Assembly: GCA_013151745.1 (NCBI GenBank)
Contig: JAADHS010000121.1
Location: forward strand, 1-37,339
Reading direction: 5' to 3'
DNA: 37,339 bases
DNA from: Gammaproteobacteria bacterium
Lineage (GTDB): Bacteria; Pseudomonadota; Gammaproteobacteria; JAADHS01
The position numbers and the translations under genes are program-made. The notes under the pieces are model-generated. The model was not told the origin of the DNA and made no database searches. It worked only from the letters and a program-made list of their open reading frames with translations. This document shows positions 24,234-31,859 of the stretch, piece by piece (position 1 is the stretch's first letter; each line of letters begins with the position of its first letter).

Positions 24234-24272
24234 CAATTGCGTTTTCTAGGTTTAATCTAGAAAACGCAATTG
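24234..24272. terminator. Strong hairpin after the Mrp operon, probable bidirectional terminator
   Basis: A perfect 16-bp stem: CAATTGCGTTTTCTAG at 24234-24249 pairs with CTAGAAAACGCAATTG at 24257-24272 around a 7-nt loop, starting 18 bp after the last Mrp stop codon. No T-run follows, so it may act with Rho or as a 3' barrier. A third segment, TGCGTTTTC (24287-24295), could pair with the right arm instead. The telA operon converges on it from the other side. Confidence 0.55.
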
Positions 24273-24434
24273 GACGAATTGAAGTGTGCGTTTTCAGTGG
24301 CGTAAATCAAGGAGCTACAGAACAGAGACACAAAGTTACATGAACTGTATTACTATTCATAACAATAAGTTACCTTCCAAGACGAGTGGTCAACTGCTGA
24401 TTTTAGGTTAAATATTGTCGAATATATTTCTGAT

Positions 24435-25571
24435 TTATATTTGAATGGAAGACAGTGTTTTTTTCAGTTCTGACTCATAATTTTCGAGTTGTGTCAGCGC
24501 ATTCCTGCGACGTTGTTTACCTTCATCTGCAATTTTTAGGCTCTCTTCAATCGTATCTATCAGTGTTTGGTTGGCCTTTTTAATGCTGTCTATATCGAAA
24601 ACATCTCGTTCCATTTGCATTTTAACTTCAGCATTACTCAGCTTCAGGTTTTCTGCATTACCGACCAATAATTGATTAGTTAGATCATGGCTCACTTTAA
24701 CCGTTCTGACCGCTTCACTAGAGCGATGAAGGGTTACGGCAATAGCCAGTTGTTGGCGCCACAATGGTATCGTGTTAGCAACCGTAGAGGCGATTTTATT
24801 AACTAAACCTTTATCATTCTCTTGTACCAAACGAATACTAGGCAGGCTTTGCATCGCCACTTGTCGGGTCAAACGAAGATCATGAATACGTCTCTCAAGG
24901 TTATCGCGCAGAGCACGCAAATCACGCAACTCCTGAGTTTTAAGCAGTTCATTTTGTTGCTGTTCTGCGCGTTCTAGTTTTGGAATGCAGACCTGATCTA
25001 ACTCTATTAATTTTTCGTCTCCTGCTTCAATATAAAGTTCAAGCTCATGGAAGTAATCTAGATTTGTTCCATATAAACGATCTAAAGTGGTGATATCGGT
25101 AAGCAGTGTCGTTTTGTGACGCTCCAGCTCAATGCTGATCGTATTCACTTGTTTGTGTACTTTTTCATATTGTTGTAAAAACTTGGTAACGGGCTTAGCA
25201 CCACCAAACCAACGAGAAAGAAAACCCGATTTTTTTCTCGCAGCCAAACTTTCAGCGTCGAACCCTCGCAAAACAGCAACAATTTCATTGAGAGCCTGAC
25301 CCGCACCACCTATATTTTTATTACGTACTCCCTCCAGCATATTATCGGCAATATGGGTTAATTGCTGTTGTGCCTTGTTACCAAAAAATAAAATGGAAGT
25401 ACCGTCATTGAAATCAATTTCGTCAGCCAGATTTTTAATTTTTTGTTTTTCCAGTCGCGTAATTTTCTTTTTGCTGTTCGTGCCCTTAAGCTGTTGGGCC
25501 GCAGAACGAAACATCGTCTCTGCAACAGCGACGTCTACACTTTCGAAAAAATTCAGGTTTTCATTTTTCAT
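24435..25571 (-). CDS. telA: TelA-family toxic anion resistance protein
   Basis: A 378-residue, highly charged, mostly helical soluble protein of the TelA/KlaA family, named for plasmid tellurite resistance; chromosomal members are linked to envelope stress and antimicrobial tolerance. Family features include GFLSRWFGGAKPVTKFLQQYEKVHKQV (about 116-142 in two pieces), long coiled-coil helices, and the KIASTVANTIPLWRQQLAIAV region near 260-280. The ATG at 25571 has AAGGA 9 nt upstream; a TTG one codon earlier is unlikely. It is the last gene of a minus-strand group and follows the XpaC-like gene by about 47 bp, a pairing common in bacteria. Confidence 0.9.
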   Translation of the reverse strand: MKNENLNFFESVDVAVAETMFRSAAQQLKGTNSKKKITRLEKQKIKNLADEIDFNDGTSILFFGNKAQQQLTHIADNMLEGVRNKNIGGAGQALNEIVAVLRGFDAESLAARKKSGFLSRWFGGAKPVTKFLQQYEKVHKQVNTISIELERHKTTLLTDITTLDRLYGTNLDYFHELELYIEAGDEKLIELDQVCIPKLERAEQQQNELLKTQELRDLRALRDNLERRIHDLRLTRQVAMQSLPSIRLVQENDKGLVNKIASTVANTIPLWRQQLAIAVTLHRSSEAVRTVKVSHDLTNQLLVGNAENLKLSNAEVKMQMERDVFDIDSIKKANQTLIDTIEESLKIADEGKQRRRNALTQLENYESELKKTLSSIQI

Positions 25572-25618
25572 CAAAGAATGTCCTTCTATAGCCTGTGGCG
25601 CTTGAAATTTAGTGTTTA

Positions 25619-26473
25619 CTACAGTATACCCTCTCGTTTTAACTGTGTTGATAACACCTCTATTTGCACATCCAAATCTACAATATTATTATCAATTAAT
25701 TGTTTTTGTTGTTCAATAAAAACTTCTTCAATCGTAATCAGCACCTCTCGAAAATTATTTTCCAGTTCCGTAGCTAGCGTCTGACCATGGGCTCGAGCAT
25801 AACCCGCTGATACTTTTTGTGCACCATCCAAATAAACATAAAGAAATTTACGAGCACGATGTAAATCACCGGGGTCCTCTTCTAACATCAGGAGAACCTC
25901 TCGTGCAAGTGCACTGATACGTTGCAAGCGAACACTCAGCTCCTTGTTTCCGACATGACGACCCGCTTGCTCAATTGCTTCAATTTTTTGTTCCGCTTGT
26001 AATAATACGTCCATGATTTCATTCGGAGTAAGTCCGTACCCGCCTTTTACAGTCGGTTTCTCTCTCTTAGGATCAAGTCCGTAAGATAAATAAACACCTA
26101 AAAAAGTTAACATGCCTAACATCGTTGAAAATACCAGGCTATGTTGCACTGCAAAATAAGAACACACGGTAGTTCCAAGTGAAACAGCGACGGCTCCTAG
26201 TGTTTTAATCGGTACTTGAGTAGATCGTTTATAGGTGGTCGCAAAAGAACGATAGCTATGTTCTGCTCCCCGGACTAAACCACGACGTAATAAAATAGCA
26301 CCACCCAGAAACAACGTTATCGCGCTAAGGTACACGATCGTTTGACTGAGATCACCTTTGATCAGTGACACCAACATCGCAGGAATAAGCGGAAGAGGAA
26401 GAACAAACAACAATAAACTACGAGGCGTCCATGATGTTCGTAATTTTCGTATTATTTTTTGAGAGAAAGACAT
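25619..26473 (-). CDS. XpaC-like membrane protein (5-bromo-4-chloroindolyl phosphate hydrolysis family)
   Basis: A 284-residue protein. The N-terminal half has two pairs of predicted membrane helices (about 19-37 and 45-64; 90-109 and 114-131). The C-terminal half is cytoplasmic and helical, with the family block LTPNEIMDVLLQAEQKIEAI followed by EEDPGDLHRARKFLYVYL. The family is named after B. subtilis XpaC; the biochemical role is unclear. XpaC-like genes are frequently next to telA, as here, so the two probably act together at the membrane. Confidence 0.85.
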   Translation of the reverse strand: MSFSQKIIRKLRTSWTPRSLLLFVLPLPLIPAMLVSLIKGDLSQTIVYLSAITLFLGGAILLRRGLVRGAEHSYRSFATTYKRSTQVPIKTLGAVAVSLGTTVCSYFAVQHSLVFSTMLGMLTFLGVYLSYGLDPKREKPTVKGGYGLTPNEIMDVLLQAEQKIEAIEQAGRHVGNKELSVRLQRISALAREVLLMLEEDPGDLHRARKFLYVYLDGAQKVSAGYARAHGQTLATELENNFREVLITIEEVFIEQQKQLIDNNIVDLDVQIEVLSTQLKREGIL

Positions 26474-26513
26474 GGCTTAATTCTATAAACTCTCTAACTT
26501 ATTATAAATTCAA

Positions 26514-26618
26514 CTAAGTCATCGGTGCTGCATTCAGTAGCCCTTGACAAGTCGTAATGCCGATGGTTGCAATAAGTAATACAGCACCTAATATCAAACG
26601 TAATGGCTTTGGCATCAT
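26514..26618 (-). CDS. Small hydrophobic peptide (34 aa) upstream of the XpaC-TelA pair
   Basis: A 34-residue ORF with positive N-terminus and one membrane helix: MMPKPLRLILGAVLLIATIG, then ITTCQGLLNAAPMT. Start at ATG 26618 (or ATG 26615) with a strong AGAGGG ribosome site 5-8 nt upstream; stop TAG at 26514. It lies 40 bp before the XpaC-like start and 69 bp after the M48 stop on the same strand. The Cys (residue 24) after GITT resembles a weak lipobox, so a tiny lipoprotein is possible. The function is unknown. Confidence 0.6.
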   Translation of the reverse strand: MMPKPLRLILGAVLLIATIGITTCQGLLNAAPMT

Positions 26619-26687
26619 TATAGCCCTCTGTAAAGTTACGTAAAACTATAGGCCACAGTCATCGACTCTAACCGAACAAACATATAT

Positions 26688-27491
26688 TCAACTCGGTGGA
26701 CGACAACTTGGCGTGCGACCGGCAGCCTGCGCCGTTTCATAAAGCGCCAAAGCCTGGCCCATGTTCGACTGCAAATCTTTGATACGGTTTTTATGGGACG
26801 GATGTGTAGACAAAAATTCCGAAGGCTGTTTGGAGCTTAACTTCGCCATATTTTGCCACAATGTGACACTGGCGCGAGGATCAAAACCGGCACGCGCCAT
26901 GAGATCTTGACCAATTTCATCCGATTCGCTCTCCTGCACCCGGCCAAAGGGCAGCAAAACTCCCACCTTCGCACCGAGACCCAGAGCGGCCATAGCTGTT
27001 TTGCGATATTCAGAATTGTTCACTGCCATCCATGATTCCATCAACGTCATTACTTGCCCCATTGCAAACTGTTGTGACACTCTTTCGTTACCATGGCGTG
27101 CTAACACATGACCAACTTCGTGCCCTAATACCGCAGCTAATTGATCCGCACTCTGCGCTGCTTTTAACAGCCCTTTATTGACACCAATCTTTCCGCCAGG
27201 CAGTGCGAAAGCATTCACTGCGTCATCATCGAATACCTGTATTTCCCAGTCGGAGCTAGCCTGCTGCACACTGGGTAAATCAATAATGGCCTGTGCCACA
27301 CATTGGATATAGGCCGTCATTTTTTTATTTTTCACCAGCGGCGTCTCATTCTGCAACTGTTGAAACGATTGTACGCCCAAAACGACCATCTGTGCTTTTG
27401 GCATCATCACGAACTGACTGCGACCGGTGGGTGATGTTGCACATGCGACTAATAGAAAAAGTATAGCCAGCAGGATAGAGGTTTTTCTCAT
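26688..27491 (-). CDS. M48-family metalloprotease lipoprotein
   Basis: A 267-residue periplasmic zinc protease of the M48 (LoiP/BepA-like) group without the TPR tail. It has a lipoprotein signal MRKTSILLAILFLLVAC with Cys17. Zinc-binding HEVGH at 124-128 is followed by a third ligand region ESDEIG (Glu189), and the substrate-cleft sequence NAFALPGGKIGVNKGLL precedes it. These proteases degrade or help fold misassembled outer-membrane proteins. The ATG at 27491 lies 2 bp after the upstream gene's TGA, indicating coupling; a TTG four codons earlier overlaps that gene. The ribosome site is weak. Confidence 0.92.
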   Translation of the reverse strand: MRKTSILLAILFLLVACATSPTGRSQFVMMPKAQMVVLGVQSFQQLQNETPLVKNKKMTAYIQCVAQAIIDLPSVQQASSDWEIQVFDDDAVNAFALPGGKIGVNKGLLKAAQSADQLAAVLGHEVGHVLARHGNERVSQQFAMGQVMTLMESWMAVNNSEYRKTAMAALGLGAKVGVLLPFGRVQESESDEIGQDLMARAGFDPRASVTLWQNMAKLSSKQPSEFLSTHPSHKNRIKDLQSNMGQALALYETAQAAGRTPSCRPPS

Positions 27492-27493
27492 GC

Positions 27494-29611
27494 TCAGTGC
27501 CAACTTCTCTGTCTAAATCCGTTAACATACAAACCATAAGCAATAAAAAACAAAAACACCATAGGATGTATCGCACCCCCACCGTTATCGGTAACCGCTA
27601 TCCCTTTAATTGTAGCATTCTGATTACTGCCCGGCGCAACACTGGTCAATGGTGTCGGTAGATCTTCTGGCTTAACTACTTTTATGCTTATGACACTTAA
27701 AGCTTGGTTCCCTGACTGGTCTTCTACTGATAGTTCCACTACAGTCTCACCCAGCGGATAGACTCCTGTCGCAACGAGACCACTGGGGCTTGTTTCTATA
27801 CTAAAAGGAATGACAGGTTGAGAAGTGAGTTGATACAACCCTATACCACTGCACTGATCTGAAACAGTCGCTTCAATATTATAATTCGCACCTTTATCAC
27901 TTTCTGCTGCAATAACCACTACGGACTTATTGAGCACAACAATAGGTGGTACTTTATCTTCTATCTTTACGACTGTGGACGTAGTATGGGCATGCCCTCG
28001 ACTATCTATTGCCGTCAAAAGTACTTTACGTTCACCCGCAGTCAGTGGCACAGTGACCTCTTCGCCAACAACGAGACCAAATTGCCCTCGCCACTCAAGC
28101 GAAAGTGACTCATCTTCAAAATCGGATGATTGACTCCCATTAAGGGTAACCTGTGTGCTATTACCTGCACATTGATAAACCGGTACCGTATCAATCACCG
28201 CATTTGGAGAGGCATTGGTTTCTATTTTCCATAACTTTTGATATTCTGAATCGTCCGCGTCTCCCAGCATCGTAAAATAAAATGTTGTCCCTCCAACGAC
28301 ACGCATCCACTGGTTGCTTTGACCTATCGGGGAGTCCACTTCACGGATAATTTGTGTTCCTTCAGCCCTGCCATCGGATCGCCATAATGCCCATGCCCCA
28401 CCCTTTTCAGCAACAAAGTAGAGTTCATTATTAACACCCATTAACCAGGCAGGTAATCCACTGGTGGCATTCTCACCTATGTTTTTCACTAAACTTGCTA
28501 CTGTACCATCGAATACCCATAAGTTTTGACCCTGATTATTACCCTGATCCGTTGTAAAAAAAAGCCGGTTCTCAACCACAGTCAAATTACCAAGAAAAGT
28601 ATAGTCAGCTGCATTGAGTATAATTGGAACCGTCCCTTCTACCTCCCCGTTTGATATCCATAGCTGATAGCCATTGCCCCCATTCTTGGAAACAAAAACA
28701 AGCATGGTATTTAGTGCTTTAAGAGATAAGGCAGGCGATTCAAGCGCCTTCACTTTGTCCGTACCTTCCTCGCTGCCATCTGATTTCCATAATTCATAGG
28801 CTGAATTGGATACAGCCTGAAAAAATAGGACACCGTCAACATCAATCAGACTAGAAAGCAAGGAAGGAAACGCCATTGCTCTATTGACAACTAACAAAGT
28901 ACCCAGCTCAGTACCATTGGATTTCCATAGTGGGAAGTTGTTGTTACCATTTAGAGTTGTGAAAAACAAAGTATTATTTGAAATAATCAGGCTAGTAGGA
29001 AAACTGCTTTCTTCACCCTCTACGACATCTTTTATGAGGGCGGTGCCCTCCTCACTGCCATCGGTTCTCCATAACTCAGTGCCAAAAATTTTGTTCGTTG
29101 CAGTGAAATATAGAAGCCCATTAAATACAACAAAATTTCGAGGGTTACTGGATGGGGTTCCTGGATAAATATCCTTAACCATGAGCGTACCTTTCTCGGT
29201 ACCATCACTTTTCCACAACTCTCTACCCACGCCGTCAGTCTCAGCAACAAAATACAACTGGCCTTGATATTCCGTCAAATGACTGGGGTTGCTGCTCAAA
29301 GGGCCCGGGTTGATATCCTTTACTATCATAGTGGTAGATACCGTATCATCCTTGGTTTTCCATAGCTCGTTACCCCTTGTTGGGATATCAGTTGTGGTAT
29401 TTACATCGGATGCAGTAAAATATAAGGTCTTATTTATGATCACCGGATCTTGTGGTGTACTTTTGCTGTCTAGCTTGGTGCTGAGGCCAGCATTGATATT
29501 TTTCACTAATTGTGGTTCTAGCTGTGGTTCCAGTTTTTGTGCAAAACCAGGAAGGGTTACAATCCAAAACACAGCAACCCATATTGTTTTCTGTAATTGA
29601 CTTTTCATCAT
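27494..29611 (-). CDS. Secreted ELWxxDGT-repeat protein with PKD/HYR-like domains and C-terminal membrane anchor
   Basis: A 705-residue exported protein. Residues 1-25 are a signal peptide (KTIWVAVFWIVTLPGFAQ). Residues about 30-455 contain at least eight propeller-like repeats of the ELWxxDGT type: ELWKSDGTEKGT, ELWRTDGSEEGT, LWKSNGTELGT, ELWKSDGSEEGT, LWISNGEVEGT, LWRSDGRAEGT and weaker copies. A PKD-like domain (PNAVIDTVPVYQCAG to IEDKVPP) and an HYR-like domain follow. The C-terminus, NGGGAIHPMVFLFFIAYGLY followed by basic residues, resembles a GlyGly-CTERM-type sorting or anchoring signal. It is probably surface-exposed; the ligand is unknown. It is translationally linked to the M48 protease gene 2 bp downstream. 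Confidence 0.88.
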   Translation of the reverse strand: MMKSQLQKTIWVAVFWIVTLPGFAQKLEPQLEPQLVKNINAGLSTKLDSKSTPQDPVIINKTLYFTASDVNTTTDIPTRGNELWKTKDDTVSTTMIVKDINPGPLSSNPSHLTEYQGQLYFVAETDGVGRELWKSDGTEKGTLMVKDIYPGTPSSNPRNFVVFNGLLYFTATNKIFGTELWRTDGSEEGTALIKDVVEGEESSFPTSLIISNNTLFFTTLNGNNNFPLWKSNGTELGTLLVVNRAMAFPSLLSSLIDVDGVLFFQAVSNSAYELWKSDGSEEGTDKVKALESPALSLKALNTMLVFVSKNGGNGYQLWISNGEVEGTVPIILNAADYTFLGNLTVVENRLFFTTDQGNNQGQNLWVFDGTVASLVKNIGENATSGLPAWLMGVNNELYFVAEKGGAWALWRSDGRAEGTQIIREVDSPIGQSNQWMRVVGGTTFYFTMLGDADDSEYQKLWKIETNASPNAVIDTVPVYQCAGNSTQVTLNGSQSSDFEDESLSLEWRGQFGLVVGEEVTVPLTAGERKVLLTAIDSRGHAHTTSTVVKIEDKVPPIVVLNKSVVVIAAESDKGANYNIEATVSDQCSGIGLYQLTSQPVIPFSIETSPSGLVATGVYPLGETVVELSVEDQSGNQALSVISIKVVKPEDLPTPLTSVAPGSNQNATIKGIAVTDNGGGAIHPMVFLFFIAYGLYVNGFRQRSWH

Positions 29612-30033
29612 TGCTACACTTTTTGTTTTTTTATGGCGAATATTTGTTACTTTCTACAATTATCCGTAAATCATTCATGGCAATTTTAAAAAATTTTTAT
29701 TCTTGCACAGGTTGACGGCTGAATCTAAAAATAGCAACCTTGTTTAGAACTCTTTGACATAACCGACCGCCCCGCTTTGGCTTACATGACCCACGCACGG
29801 ATGCAAGCGCCATCATTGCAAGGAAAACGACAAGAAATCCAGGTACGTTACGACAGCCAACCATGGTAAATCGTGAATGTGTACGTTGTCGTTTCCCTCC
29901 AAATAATATTGCACAATCATTATACGCTAAATAAATCAAAGGTAGCAATATCCCGCAATCAACTATACAAATCAGCTTTGTTGGGGTTTAATTGACGAAA
30001 TTGAGTTTGACATGGTTTATTGGCGAGTTAGTC
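29612..30033. other. Intergenic region without a convincing gene
   Basis: A minus-strand ORF of 83 codons (29697-29948) contains one hydrophobic segment (GFLVVFLAMMALASV) and a basic, Arg/Lys-rich composition. It has no ribosome site, no recognisable family and an atypical tail, so I do not call it. The rest is AT-rich with no clear promoter or repeat. Confidence 0.35.
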
Positions 30034-30068
30034 TAGTACACCGTCAAGGTCATTTTGACGGTGTACTA
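30034..30068. terminator. 14-bp hairpin downstream of sixA
   Basis: TAGTACACCGTCAA (30034-30047) and its exact complement TTGACGGTGTACTA (30055-30068) enclose a 7-nt loop, 16 bp beyond the sixA stop codon on the minus strand. No T-tract follows, so termination is probable from position and stem strength only. Confidence 0.45.
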
Positions 30069-30084
30069 ATATCGTGTCCTAATA

Positions 30085-30579
30085 CTAGATTAATATGTCA
30101 ACCACTTTTGTCTGAGTGAACTCTAATTTTGACCAAGGTACGCTCAATTCAAGATGTGCAAGCGAGGAGGTCGCCAAGCCAGTGAAAGCATGTTGACGAC
30201 CAGAAGATTCGCCGTCAGCAAAATGCACAAGCTCACTTAATCCGGGGTTGTGACCGATGATTAACAGCGAATTTATGTTTTTATCTTGCTCTCTGACAAC
30301 ATCAAGCAAGCTCTCTACACTGGCGTTATAGAGACGATCATCGTATTGTACCAGATCAATACATCCCCCTATTGCAGTCATTATGTATTGCGCAGTCAGT
30401 CTTGTTCTTTGTGCCGTAGAGCACAAAACTAAATTAGGTACAATCTCTTTTTTCTTCAAACGCGAGCCCATCGCGGACACATCACGCCCCCCCTGCTCAC
30501 TCAGTATTCGTTCTTTATCCGCCCCCCTCTCACCAAACGGCGAATGACCATGGCGTAATAAAAATAATTGCTTATTCAT
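30085..30579 (-). CDS. sixA: Phosphohistidine phosphatase SixA-like
   Basis: A 164-residue histidine-phosphatase-superfamily protein. The catalytic motif is LLRHGHSPFG with His10, and the second histidine is in LIIGHNPGLSEL (His110). The short single-domain form with IGHNPGL is typical of SixA, which removes phosphate from histidines of signalling proteins such as ArcB or the nitrogen phosphotransferase system in E. coli. The ATG at 30579 has GGAGG 4 nt upstream; the frame is open 8 codons further but without need. It is transcribed divergently from the tRNA gene. Confidence 0.88.
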   Translation of the reverse strand: MNKQLFLLRHGHSPFGERGADKERILSEQGGRDVSAMGSRLKKKEIVPNLVLCSTAQRTRLTAQYIMTAIGGCIDLVQYDDRLYNASVESLLDVVREQDKNINSLLIIGHNPGLSELVHFADGESSGRQHAFTGLATSSLAHLELSVPWSKLEFTQTKVVDILI

Positions 30580-30711
30580 ACTTCCTCCAAACAAAACAAA
30601 CACCGCCCTGAACCTGGAAATTCAATTAATCCACAGTGCATAGCACAAGCTTTTTATTCAATTTCCATTTCTTAACTTGACATAGTTCTATCACAGAAGC
30701 AGGATCTCGGA

Positions 30712-30717
30712 TATACT
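30712..30717 (+). promoter_or_regulatory. Candidate -10 box of the tRNA gene
   Basis: TATACT lies 15 bp before the mature tRNA 5' end and is followed by a GC-rich stretch (AGCCGCGC), as in discriminators of stable-RNA promoters under stringent control. A TTGACA at 30677 is 29 bp away, too far to be its -35, and no other good -35 is seen. Confidence 0.35.
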
Positions 30718-30732
30718 AGCCGCGCTAAACAA

Positions 30733-30809
30733 GCGCCCGTAGCTCAGTTGGATAGAGTAACTGGCTTCGAACCAGTTGGTCGGGAGTTCGAATCTCTCCG
30801 GGCGCGCCA
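30733..30809 (+). tRNA. tRNA-Arg (anticodon UCG)
   Basis: A 77-nt cloverleaf. The acceptor stem GCGCCCG pairs with CGGGCGC, followed by discriminator G and encoded CCA. The D arm starts GCTCAG. The anticodon stem ACTGG/CCAGT encloses loop CTTCGAA, giving anticodon UCG for the CGA codon. The T arm is GGGAG-TTCGAAT-CTCTC, with a final mismatch-prone pair. Many gammaproteobacteria read CGA with inosine-modified tRNA-Arg(ACG), so a dedicated UCG species is somewhat unusual. Confidence 0.95.
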
Positions 30810-30844
30810 TATCTCTTTAAAAGATATCGTACGCTTTAAAAACC

Positions 30845-31795
30845 CTAAATAAGACGAACGCTATCCAGGTAAAATAGCCGAGGTTTTTCATTTTTACTCA
30901 AAAATAAAATCATTTTTCTAATTCGGCTGAGATCCAGTAATCGAGATTTTGGGCTCGCAGCAATGTTCGCCAGTGGAATCAGGAGCGTGGTTGCCCCCTC
31001 CCCGATCTGAAACTCGCCATTATATCTTTCACTGTACTTCGGAAACGCGTTCACACCATCATCAATGCGAAGATTCATATTAAATGCGGTACCTGGATTA
31101 TAGAACGTCATTGTCAAGGTTTTATATTTTCGCCAATCCTGATCACCGGCGGCATAGCGAACACCAAGCCAAACCCCTTTATTGATCTCGACCTGCAGTG
31201 AGTGGAGACCAGACACAGCATGTTGATCTGACAATGAAACCCGAGTGTGCTGTCCATGCGCGCTCCACAGCTTTGTCTCTAATTTATGTTCAAAATCACC
31301 CAGGAGTGGAAATTGTTGTTCTCGCCACCAGAGCGAGCGCCACTCAGACCAGACCGGCTGTACGATCCAACCCACCGCCAATACAAGTAAAAACAGAGAC
31401 ATCATCTTCAGCAATGAATTTTTCACCGTACGCCAGACAAGCATCCCACTTAATGCGATGAACGTGCCTAGCAAACTAAGCTGTATGTCCGCCAACGAGG
31501 CCGTTCTACCAAAATAAGGCTGTAATCCTTCAATGCCAACCATAAGCAGTACCGAAAACAGCCCCGACACCATCGTCGCTTGCCATTTTCCGTGATGCTC
31601 CATCGCCAGATAGAGCAAACCACTCAATAAAATAAAGGCAAAACTATGTCCCGCATCCATCGTTTTTCTAATGACATCGGGATCCGCGCTCGGCTTAAAT
31701 GATGCAAAGGCAAGCAGTATAAAACCCCCTAATACTAAAAAAAGCGCAATAATATAGCGCGGTTTACCCCCTATGATTAAATTAAACCCGTTCAC
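30845..31795 (-). CDS. VanZ-like membrane protein with C-terminal carbohydrate-binding-like domain
   Basis: A 316-residue protein. The N-terminal part (about 1-150) has four or five membrane helices with VanZ-like features: DAGHSFAFILLSGLLYLAM, VGIEGLQPYFGRTASLADIQ. The C-terminal part (about 165-316) is extracytoplasmic and resembles a galactose-binding-like jelly roll (VSLSDQHAVSGLHSLQVEIN, then LTMTFYNPGTAFNMNLRIDD). It probably binds a glycan at the cell surface; the role is unknown. The GTG at 31795 is preferred because AAGGA lies 9 nt upstream; a TTG two codons earlier is too close to that site. It follows uvrB on the same strand. Confidence 0.82.
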   Translation of the reverse strand: MNGFNLIIGGKPRYIIALFLVLGGFILLAFASFKPSADPDVIRKTMDAGHSFAFILLSGLLYLAMEHHGKWQATMVSGLFSVLLMVGIEGLQPYFGRTASLADIQLSLLGTFIALSGMLVWRTVKNSLLKMMSLFLLVLAVGWIVQPVWSEWRSLWWREQQFPLLGDFEHKLETKLWSAHGQHTRVSLSDQHAVSGLHSLQVEINKGVWLGVRYAAGDQDWRKYKTLTMTFYNPGTAFNMNLRIDDGVNAFPKYSERYNGEFQIGEGATTLLIPLANIAASPKSRLLDLSRIRKMILFLSKNEKPRLFYLDSVRLI

Positions 31796-31831
31796 GGTCA
31801 ATAATCCTTATGTGAGCCTTGGATTACAATG

Positions 31832-31859
31832 AAAAAATCTAAACTATTATGAAGTTTAG
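31832..31859 (-). terminator. Candidate intrinsic terminator of uvrB
   Basis: On the minus strand CTAAACT pairs with AGTTTAG around a 7-nt loop and is followed by a run of six T. The stem overlaps the uvrB TAA (31856-31858). Only two of the seven pairs are G-C, so termination may be partial and allow readthrough into the VanZ-like gene. Confidence 0.4.

Noticed and set aside
29697-29948. 83-codon minus-strand ORF in the gap before sixA
   Set aside because: No ribosome site, no recognisable family, very basic tail; not distinguishable from a random open frame.
30677-30717. TTGACA and TATACT as a standard promoter for the tRNA
   Set aside because: The spacer is 29 bp, far from the 16-18 bp that sigma70 promoters use; only the -10 was kept as a weak call.
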